Shown here one piece after another: positions 1 to 4,770 of a stretch of DNA of 6,368 bases. This stretch comes from a bacterium (GTDB lineage Bacteria; Planctomycetota; JACOTG01; JAUIME01). The translations under genes were made by a program, and so were the position numbers. Below the pieces are notes generated by a model, which ran no database searches, had not been told where the DNA came from, and saw only the letters and a list, made by a program, of their open reading frames with translations. Location: positions 1 to 6,368 of the forward strand of contig JAUIME010000320.1 of assembly GCA_030433195.1 (NCBI GenBank), written 5' to 3'. Each line of letters opens with the position of its first letter. Position 1 is the stretch's first letter.

Positions 1-2
1 TC

Positions 3-329
3 GCCGACAGCGAGGTCGACGCGTTCCCGGTCGTCGACGAAGCCGATCGCCTGTGCGGCATGATCCTGCTGCGCGACCTGCGCGCCGCGTTCCGCGAAAC
101 CGGATCCGACGCGCTCGTCATCGCACGCGACCTCGCGACCGAGCAGATCCTGAGCGTCACGCCGAACGACGACCTCAACCGCGCGCTGCGTGCGTTGACG
201 CTGCGCAACGTCGACGAGATCCCCGTCGTCGACACGGAAGATTCCCGCCGCGTCGTCGGGCTGCTGAACCGCCGAGATCTCATCGCGGCCTACGACGCCC
301 GCGTCCGCGAGCTACGCTCGGACGACTGA
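3..329 (+). CDS. C-terminal CBS-domain pair, probably a ClC-type chloride channel (5' end outside window)
   Basis: Open from the window edge to TGA at 327-329, giving the last 108 residues. Two CBS units are visible. The first is incomplete, with a FPVVDEADRLCGMILLRDL-like core at residues 8-26. The second runs from about residue 43, with SVTPNDDLNRAL (51-62), EIPVVD (72-77), VVGLLNRRDLIAAY (84-97). CBS pairs bind adenine nucleotides and regulate the protein they are attached to. The closing arrangement, VVGLLxRRDLIxAY a few residues before the end, is what I know from the cytoplasmic tail of bacterial ClC chloride/proton transporters, so that is the preferred parent. The membrane part is not in the window. 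A stand-alone CBS protein or another CBS-tailed transporter is possible. CBS family is seen directly; ClC identity is inference. Confidence 0.75.
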   Translation, partial: ADSEVDAFPVVDEADRLCGMILLRDLRAAFRETGSDALVIARDLATEQILSVTPNDDLNRALRALTLRNVDEIPVVDTEDSRRVVGLLNRRDLIAAYDARVRELRSDD

Positions 330-330
330 G

Positions 331-353
331 CCGCGCCGCGCGCGGGCGTTTCT
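331..353 (+). terminator. Candidate intrinsic terminator after the CBS protein
   Basis: A perfect 6-bp GC stem, CCGCGC (331-336) with GCGCGG (340-345), closes a 3-base loop one base after the stop codon. It is followed by GCG and only three Ts (349-351). The stem is strong, but the U tract is weak, so termination is plausible rather than certain. In GC-rich DNA such hairpins also arise by chance. Confidence 0.35.
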
Positions 354-363
354 CGGCCTCCTT

Positions 364-372
364 TGGTATGTT
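364..372 (+). promoter_or_regulatory. Possible extended -10 promoter element for the SufR-like gene
   Basis: TGGTATGTT fits an extended -10 (TG-n-TATGTT, four of six matches to TATAAT) in the 202-bp gap between the CBS gene and the regulator. I see no good -35 hexamer 16-18 bases upstream. Use of this site would give a leader of about 150 bases. The rest of the gap holds no gene I can support. Confidence 0.2.
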
Positions 373-499
373 CGAGGGGTCGACGCCGACACTCCCGGCT
401 CCCGCAACCACCCGGGGCCCTTGCTCTATCCCGTTCTACGACAGCGAGATGGAGAGCACACGACCCGAGCCCGACGACCGCGCGGCTCTCGCGTCGACC

Positions 500-510
500 G
501 TTTCGAAAAC
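500..510. promoter_or_regulatory. Small palindrome upstream of the SufR-like gene, possible operator
   Basis: GTTTCGAAAAC (inverted repeat GTTT/AAAC around CGA, inner TTTCGAAA fully palindromic) lies 21 bases before the regulator's start codon. It is one of few AT-containing stretches in a GC-rich leader. SufR-type repressors are known to control themselves, so it could be an autoregulatory site. It does not match the CAAC-N6-GTTG operator I associate with cyanobacterial SufR. The assignment is speculative. Confidence 0.2.
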
Positions 511-531
511 CCGAGAAGCGAAGGAAGCCCG

Positions 532-1275
532 ATGATCGAGGATCAACTCCCTCCGCGATCGTCCGCGAGGCAGGCCATCCTCCTGCACCTGAAGAAGAGC
601 GAGACCGGACTCACGGTCGACGACCTGTCCTCGCTCCTCGAGATCACGCCCATGGCCGTGCGACGGCATCTCGGCGTGCTCGAGTCGGCCGGGCTCATCC
701 AAGCCGAGGTGGAGCGCCGACCGAAGGGGCGCCCCGCCAACGTCTACACGCTGTGCGAGAGCGCGCACGACCTCTTCCCGAACAACTACAGCGGCCTGCT
801 GAACGTCCTGCTCGAATGCCTCGAAGAGACGAGCGGCCCCGAGGCGATCCGCACGCTGTTCCAGCGATGGAAGGACAAGCTCGTCCGACTCGCGGGTGAC
901 GAGATCGACGGGCTCGCGAACGACGAGCGCCGCTGCCGCCTCGCCGAGCTCCTCGACGACGAAGGCTTCATGCCCGCGCTCGAGACGCTCGACGGGCAAC
1001 CCGTGCTCAAGCAGTACAACTGCCCGATGCGCAAGGTCGCCGACAAGTACGACGACGTCTGCGAAGCCGAATTGCAGGTCTATCGCGAGCTGCTCGGGGA
1101 CGACGTCGAGCGCATACAGCGTATCGTCGACGGACACCCGTGTTGCATCTACCGGCTCGCCAAGGACGCGACCGAATCGGACACGCCTGCCGCCACGCCC
1201 GAAGAACCCGCGAACGGCAGCGACTCCGCGAGGCGCAGCGACTCGAAGGAAAGCGGATCCCCGCCGCGCCCGTGA
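532..1275 (+). CDS. SufR-like winged-helix transcriptional regulator with Fe-S cluster cysteines
   Basis: A 247-residue DNA-binding protein. The N-terminal winged helix spans about residues 13-75. The recognition segment is LTVDDLSSLLEITPMAVRRH (27-46), and the wing carries KGRPANVYTL (65-74), followed by LFPNNY (81-86). These are hallmarks of the SufR/ArsR-like group. The C-terminal sensor domain has C164, C177 and C205, spaced C-X12-C-X27-C inside the context NCP...VCE...HPCCIY. This agrees with the cysteines that hold the [4Fe-4S] cluster in cyanobacterial SufR, a repressor of Fe-S assembly genes. C204 is an extra neighbour. Around residue 190, where some relatives have another cysteine, there is Asp. 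Residues about 211-247 form a charged Ser/Pro-rich tail, probably disordered. ATG 532 was chosen because AAGGAAG (521-527) sits just upstream; an in-frame ATG at 421 would add 37 Arg-rich residues without family character. No suf or isc genes are nearby, so the target genes are unknown. Confidence 0.85.
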   Translation: MIEDQLPPRSSARQAILLHLKKSETGLTVDDLSSLLEITPMAVRRHLGVLESAGLIQAEVERRPKGRPANVYTLCESAHDLFPNNYSGLLNVLLECLEETSGPEAIRTLFQRWKDKLVRLAGDEIDGLANDERRCRLAELLDDEGFMPALETLDGQPVLKQYNCPMRKVADKYDDVCEAELQVYRELLGDDVERIQRIVDGHPCCIYRLAKDATESDTPAATPEEPANGSDSARRSDSKESGSPPRP

Positions 1276-1276
1276 T

Positions 1277-2551
1277 TCACTCGCCGCCGCGGTACGATTC
1301 GCCCTCGAACACGAGGTTGTCGTCACCCGTCTTCATGACCTCGCGCAGGACGATCGTCGCGTAGGATCCGCGCGGCAGCACGAAGCTCGCGACGATCGAC
1401 GTATCGTCGTCGCCGGGCTCGATCGTCACGTCGCGAACGGGTACACGCAAGGATCGCCGCTCTCCCTTGACGCGGACGTTGCGCATCGGTTGGAGCAAGT
1501 CCTCGGGCGTGAGGCCTTCGTCGCGCAGCACTTCGTCCTCGAAGAAGCGCGGCCGCCCGATCGGGTGCACCATCTTGTAGCCGTGCAGCGGCCCGGACGG
1601 GCTGATCTCGAACGCCGCCAGTCGCTCGGCCAACGCCTCGGGACCGAACTCTCCGTGCTCCTCGACCGGAAACACCGAACCGTTGGCGTGCCGGTATGCG
1701 AGGTCGCCCGGCATGAGCACGTCGAACTCGTCGATGCGACGCCAAAGCGTCATGTTGAACAGGTGCGACTGGAAAGCTGCGATGTAGAGTCGCCGCATCT
1801 TCTTGTCGATCTTGGTGACGGCTTCGTCGTAGCGGCCGCCGCTTTCGAGGACGCCGCGCAACAACGCGCGCTCGACGCGATACGGAACCGGAAACTTGTG
1901 CAGCGCGCCCTCGAGGTCACCGCTCTCGTAGAGACGACGCGCCTGCAGGACTCCGGTGTTGTGCTCGAGCGGCGACGGATTCCCGATGATGCGATCGATC
2001 GCGACCTTGGGATCGTCGAGGCACAACGCGCGCCCGATGCGATGCGCGTCGCGCCGACTCCCGAATCGCTGCACACCGAACGCGTTCGGCATCCCCCGCG
2101 CCTCGAGGTAGCGCAGGATCGGCTCGGCCCGCTCGAGCGCCTCGGGTTCCGCTTCGCGCACCGTGATGCGAAACCGATTCCCGTAGAGGTGCCCCGTCCG
2201 CAGCTTGTTCGTGTGTCGCGAAACCGAGAGCACGCGAATCTGCGCGAGGTCGAGCTTCTCGACGCGCGCCGAGTCGACGTTGTGGATCGACAGCATCTGC
2301 CTCGTGACGGCGCGGCTGTCCTTGAGCCCCGCGTAGCCGATGCGGTGATCGGAGATGCGCAGCGCCCTCGCGATCCGCGCGACGGCTTCGAACGTCGTGA
2401 GCCCGCGCTTCTCGATCTGCACGTAGGCATGCTCTCCCTCGCCTTGCGGCTCGTAGAGCGGAATCTCGTGCACGACGAAGTCTTCCGGGACGGCCTTGAT
2501 GACGCCGCCCGTCCCCGGGAGATCGCGGGTCAAATAGGCGTTCGGATACAT
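1277..2551 (-). CDS. truD: TruD, tRNA pseudouridine(13) synthase
   Basis: A 424-residue cytoplasmic enzyme that isomerises U13 of tRNA (tRNA-Glu in E. coli) to pseudouridine. The N-terminal part has IKAVPEDFVVHEI (18-30). The catalytic motif is GYAGLKDSRAVTRQ (72-85), with D78 as the nucleophile. Further TruD signatures are MPNAFGVQRFGSRRDAHRIG (154-173), AAFQSHLFN (258-266), SPSGPLHGYKM (317-327) and the closing ASFVLPRGSYATIVLREVMK (388-407). The family-specific insertion lies between the catalytic core halves, about residues 165-315. It is longer than E. coli TruD (about 350 residues) and closer to the longer archaeal/Pus7-type and related bacterial forms. ATG at 2551 is preferred over an in-frame ATG at 2659: a GGAG lies just upstream on the minus strand, and the 36 extra residues are Arg/Ala-rich without TruD similarity. 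It converges on the SufR-like gene with one base between stop codons and lies 73 bases downstream of the small unknown gene, possibly as its operon partner. Confidence 0.95.
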   Translation of the reverse strand: MYPNAYLTRDLPGTGGVIKAVPEDFVVHEIPLYEPQGEGEHAYVQIEKRGLTTFEAVARIARALRISDHRIGYAGLKDSRAVTRQMLSIHNVDSARVEKLDLAQIRVLSVSRHTNKLRTGHLYGNRFRITVREAEPEALERAEPILRYLEARGMPNAFGVQRFGSRRDAHRIGRALCLDDPKVAIDRIIGNPSPLEHNTGVLQARRLYESGDLEGALHKFPVPYRVERALLRGVLESGGRYDEAVTKIDKKMRRLYIAAFQSHLFNMTLWRRIDEFDVLMPGDLAYRHANGSVFPVEEHGEFGPEALAERLAAFEISPSGPLHGYKMVHPIGRPRFFEDEVLRDEGLTPEDLLQPMRNVRVKGERRSLRVPVRDVTIEPGDDDTSIVASFVLPRGSYATIVLREVMKTGDDNLVFEGESYRGGE

Positions 2552-2624
2552 CGCACTCCGTTTCGGGATCGACGTGTCGGCGCAGCGACGCACTGCCGCG
2601 CGCGATCGAGCCTCGATCTTCGCG

Positions 2625-3014
2625 CTACGGGCCGCCGGGCGGCTCGGCCTCGGCCGCATCCTCGTGAATCAGGAACGGCTCGAGGTTGGTGGCATCGTAG
2701 CGCGTCGAGGGGAAACGTCGACGCACACGCCAGGCCATCGCCGCGATGAGGCGGCGCACACCGTCGCACTTCTCGGGATCGGTCGGCGGATACAGCCGAA
2801 CCGAGACCCGATCCTCGCGCTGGTCGAGCATCATGAGGAACGACTTCGGCCGACGATCGAAGACGAGGCAGTCGAGGAGGACGAGACTTCGTTCGTGACT
2901 CAGGAAGCTGTCCTGGATTTTCAGGACGGTGCCGTCGACGCGCTGTTCGAAGGGTTCGAACTCCTCGTGCAGCGTCCGAAGGCAGACGTCACCGACGACT
3001 ACGACATGAGGCAT
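2625..3014 (-). CDS. Conserved-looking small protein of unknown function
   Basis: A 129-residue soluble protein I do not recognise. It begins MPHVVVVGDVCLRTLHEEFE (1-20), a hydrophobic beta strand followed by a helix. A second hydrophobic strand is RSLVLLDCLVFD (42-53), then KSFLMMLDQRED (57-68) and VSVRLYPPTDPEK (70-82), then a basic amphipathic helix, about 84-101. The acidic, Pro/Gly-rich end (118-129) looks disordered. No signal peptide, membrane segment or known catalytic motif is evident; the cysteines C11, C49 and C83 do not form a familiar binding pattern. The alternation of beta and alpha elements and the normal residue mix argue that it is a real gene. ATG 3014 is chosen because the compact strand starts there. 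An in-frame ATG at 3092 would add 26 residues rich in Arg and Ser. It lies 73 bases upstream of truD on the same strand, so the two may share a transcript, but no functional link follows from that alone. Confidence 0.7.
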   Translation of the reverse strand: MPHVVVVGDVCLRTLHEEFEPFEQRVDGTVLKIQDSFLSHERSLVLLDCLVFDRRPKSFLMMLDQREDRVSVRLYPPTDPEKCDGVRRLIAAMAWRVRRRFPSTRYDATNLEPFLIHEDAAEAEPPGGP

Positions 3015-3146
3015 GGCGTGCGATTCCGCAGGTCCGGTCCGGGCTTCCCGCCGCTCGCGAGCGATACCGCGAGGCGAGTTCGAGGCTAGCATTTTCGCGA
3101 TCCCCGGGTCGCGTGCCGCCGCGCGATCTCGCGCCCGGAGGCCGTC

Positions 3147-3175
3147 GTGAGTTTTTTCATGGCGATTGCTAGGAT
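3147..3175 (+). promoter_or_regulatory. Candidate sigma70-like promoter for the BMC-like gene
   Basis: GTGAGT (3147-3152), 17 bases, then TAGGAT (3170-3175) preceded by TG at 3167-3168, an extended -10 form. A run of six Ts (3152-3157) makes this the most AT-rich part of the 264-bp divergent intergenic region (3015-3278). Transcription would start near 3182, leaving a leader of just under 100 bases. The -35 match is weak. Elsewhere in the divergent region I see no gene or convincing repeat. Confidence 0.35.
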
Positions 3176-3278
3176 GCGCCGCGTCGTCTGGCGCCGGGCC
3201 CGCGCCGGACGCACCTGCGACGCGCGCGACGCGCCACGCGCGAAACGATCGGCCCGAGCCCAGGACCGCCGAGGAGCC

Positions 3279-3932
3279 ATGACCGCCAAGAGCTCGAACG
3301 CGAGTGCCGTCGACCTGCGCACGTTCGTCTATTTGGACATCTTGCAGCCGCAGCTCGCCTCCTTCGTCGCGACCGTGGCGCAGGGCTATCTCCCCCTCGA
3401 ACGGCAGGCCGCGCTCTTCGTCGAGGTCGCGCCGGGCATGTCCATCAACCGCATCACCGACGTCGCGCTCAAGGGCACGGACGTGCGTCCCGGGATGCAG
3501 ATCGTCGAGCGCGCGTTCGGGTTGCTCGAAATCCACTCGTTCGACCAGGGCGACGTGCGCGCGGCCGGCGATGCGATCCTCGACGAGATCGGCAGCACCG
3601 AGTCGTCCCGCCTCGAGCCGCGCATCGTCTCGACACAGATCATCACGGGCATCGAGGGCTACCAGGCGATGCTCATCAACCGCATGCGCCACGGCAACAT
3701 GATCCTTCAAGGGCAAACGCTCTTCGTGCTCGAAGTCCACCCCGCCGGCTACGCGGCGTTCGCCGCCAACGAGGCCGAAAAGGCCGCTCCGATCAACCTG
3801 CTCGAGATGGTCGCGTTCGGCGCCTTCGGACGCCTGTACCTCGGCGGCGACGAATCCGCGATTCGCGAGGCCTCCGAAGCCGTCCTCGCCTCGCTCGCGA
3901 CGATCGACGGACGCGCGAACCCGGGTCGCTGA
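3279..3932 (+). CDS. BMC-domain (tandem shell-protein-like) protein, orphan
   Basis: A 217-residue soluble protein that reads as two bacterial-microcompartment (BMC) folds. The clearest is at residues 146-206: strand TLFVLEVHP, helix AGYAAFAANEAEKAAP, strand INLLEMVAFGAFGRLYLGG, helix DESAIREASEAVLASL. This is the order and spacing of a Pfam BMC domain. An earlier copy spans about 15-105: TFVYLDILQPQLASFVATVA (15-34), ALFVEVAPG (45-53), then AFGLLEIHSFDQGDVRAAGD (79-98). The two AFG...AAxAxL segments (79-101 and 182-203) align with each other, which supports duplication. Each copy also carries an extra block (about 54-78 and 114-145) not found in simple hexameric shell proteins. BMC-T proteins form pseudohexameric shell tiles. 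No other shell protein, aldehyde dehydrogenase or encapsulated enzyme is in view, so a role in a compartment is unproven; a stand-alone scaffold or sensor is possible. ATG 3279 follows GAGGAG (3271-3276) at a short 2-base gap; the in-frame extension to 3147 is Arg-rich and unlikely. Confidence 0.72.
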   Translation: MTAKSSNASAVDLRTFVYLDILQPQLASFVATVAQGYLPLERQAALFVEVAPGMSINRITDVALKGTDVRPGMQIVERAFGLLEIHSFDQGDVRAAGDAILDEIGSTESSRLEPRIVSTQIITGIEGYQAMLINRMRHGNMILQGQTLFVLEVHPAGYAAFAANEAEKAAPINLLEMVAFGAFGRLYLGGDESAIREASEAVLASLATIDGRANPGR

Positions 3933-3937
3933 CCCGG
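3921..3937 (+). terminator. Perfect GC hairpin over the BMC-like gene's stop codon
   Basis: CCGGGTC (3921-3927) and GACCCGG (3931-3937) form a perfect 7-bp stem with loop GCT; the stop codon TGA (3930-3932) lies partly in the loop. No U tract follows. It may mark the transcript's 3' end, protect it, or attenuate read-through into the next gene. Confidence 0.35.
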
Positions 3938-3974
3938 ACACCCCGCCCGACCCAAACGTCTCCAAACGCCGCAC

Positions 3975-4003
3975 TTGCCGACTTTTCGCCAATGTGTGAC
4001 AAT
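3975..4003 (+). promoter_or_regulatory. Candidate sigma70-like promoter for the MaoC gene
   Basis: TTGCCG (3975-3980), a 17-base spacer, and GACAAT (3998-4003) give four-of-six matches in both hexamers. They sit in the comparatively AT-rich gap between the BMC-like gene and the hydratase. A start near 4010 would leave a leader of about 35 bases before ATG 4045. Confidence 0.4.
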
Positions 4004-4015
4004 CGCCGTTTACAC
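3994..4015. promoter_or_regulatory. Imperfect inverted repeat overlapping the MaoC promoter, possible operator
   Basis: GTGTGA (3994-3999) and TTACAC (4010-4015) pair at five of six positions around a 10-base spacer, overlapping the proposed -10. Dyads of this size over a promoter are typical of dimeric repressors of the TetR or GntR kind that control fatty-acid genes. The link is inference from position only. Confidence 0.25.
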
Positions 4016-4044
4016 TCTGGAGACTGCGAGACGGATCGATTTCC

Positions 4045-4638
4045 ATGACCTATCTCATGCGGGGCCTCACGTTCGACCAGTACGAAGTCGGGATGCGATT
4101 TCGGACCGCGGGCCGGACGATCACCGAGACCGACGTCGTGAACTTCGCGGGAATCTCGGGCGACTACAACGGGATCCACACCGACGAGCACTACGCGAAG
4201 ACCTCTCCTTACGAAACGCGCATCGCGCACGGCATGCTCGGCGCGGCGATCGCCTCGGGCCTCGCCAACCGACTCGGCATCTTCGAGCGCACCGTCATCG
4301 CGCTGCGGTTCCAGTCGATGCAATACAAGCGCCCGATCCACATCGGCGACACCGTGGAGATGGAGCTGCTCGTGGTCGAGGTGAAGGGAAACAAGCGCGG
4401 CAGCCGCGGCACGGTGATCTTCGAGACGCGCCTCGTCAATCAGGACGACAAACTCGTCATCCTCGGGCGATGGGACCTGCTCATCAAGGGCAGCGCCGCG
4501 CTCGACGACGCCGACCGACGGCTGCGTCCGCTCGATTCGGCCTCTCCCCGAGACGGCGCCGAGCGGGAGCGACGTACCGACGAAGAGTCGGGCGTCTCGA
4601 TCTTCATCGATCCGACGACGGATTCGCCCGAGCCCTGA
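4045..4638 (+). CDS. MaoC-like hot-dog dehydratase, probable (R)-specific enoyl-CoA hydratase
   Basis: A 197-residue protein whose first 150 residues form a single MaoC-like hot-dog domain. TFDQYEVGMRFRTAGRTITE (9-28) opens the fold. The hydratase-2 catalytic signature FAGISGDYNGIHTDEHYA (34-51) supplies D40 and H45. It is followed by TRIAHGMLGAAIASGL (58-73) and, in the last strands, RFQSMQYKRPIHIGDTVEME (88-107). Family members add water across the double bond of trans-2-enoyl-CoA or related acyl-CoA thioesters in fatty-acid or polyester metabolism; the exact substrate cannot be read here. Residues about 151-197 are an unusual acidic/Arg-rich tail ending in a hydrophobic GVSIFIDP patch (183-190), not part of the hot-dog fold. 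The start has only a weak GGA at 4033-4035; M5 (ATG 4057) is the alternative. The next gene on the strand is an acyl-CoA-linked electron-transfer oxidoreductase, which fits a beta-oxidation setting. Confidence 0.88.
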   Translation: MTYLMRGLTFDQYEVGMRFRTAGRTITETDVVNFAGISGDYNGIHTDEHYAKTSPYETRIAHGMLGAAIASGLANRLGIFERTVIALRFQSMQYKRPIHIGDTVEMELLVVEVKGNKRGSRGTVIFETRLVNQDDKLVILGRWDLLIKGSAALDDADRRLRPLDSASPRDGAERERRTDEESGVSIFIDPTTDSPEP

Positions 4639-4656
4639 TCCGGGCCCACCCCGGGT
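4638..4656 (+). terminator. GC hairpin on the MaoC stop codon
   Basis: A 7-bp stem (4638-4644 with 4650-4656, including one T-G wobble) closes loop CCCAC and begins at the last base of the stop codon. No U tract follows. The promoter-like sequence of the next gene starts 15 bases later, so a transcript boundary here would make sense. Confidence 0.35.
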
Positions 4657-4670
4657 AGCCTTCGGATCTG

Positions 4671-4699
4671 TTGCGCCCCGCGAGCCGATTCTCTATCCT
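4671..4699 (+). promoter_or_regulatory. Candidate sigma70-like promoter for the membrane Fe-S oxidoreductase
   Basis: TTGCGC (4671-4676), a 17-base spacer and TATCCT (4694-4699, four of six matches) lie in the 132-bp gap after the hydratase gene. Transcription from about 4706 would leave a leader of roughly 65 bases. The coding start itself lacks a strong ribosome site; GAGAGA at 4757-4762 is the nearest purine stretch. Confidence 0.4.
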
Positions 4700-4770
4700 T
4701 TCCCCGCATCCGATGCCGAATCCCGCCCGAACCCCCGGTGCGCGGACGCCACCGTCGAGAGAATTGCCGC

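Noticed and set aside
421..531. Earlier in-frame start for the SufR-like regulator
   Set aside because: The added 37 residues are Arg-rich and unlike the family, whereas ATG 532 has a good ribosome site (AAGGAAG) directly upstream.
2552..2659. Earlier in-frame start for TruD
   Set aside because: The 36 added residues show no TruD similarity and overlap the end of the upstream gene. ATG 2551 has a GGAG site.
896..2749. Long open frame on the plus strand (617 codons)
   Set aside because: It runs through the regulator in another frame and antisense to truD. Its product is Arg/Ser-rich low complexity, with no recognisable domain.
3147..3278. Earlier in-frame start for the BMC-like protein
   Set aside because: The 44 added residues are Arg/Ala-rich, and the stretch holds the best promoter-like sequence. 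ATG 3279 has GAGGAG close upstream.
3015..4046. Upstream extension of the small unknown minus-strand gene, across the BMC-like gene
   Set aside because: The extension is antisense to the BMC-like coding region and lacks family character. Only the last 129 residues look like a real protein.
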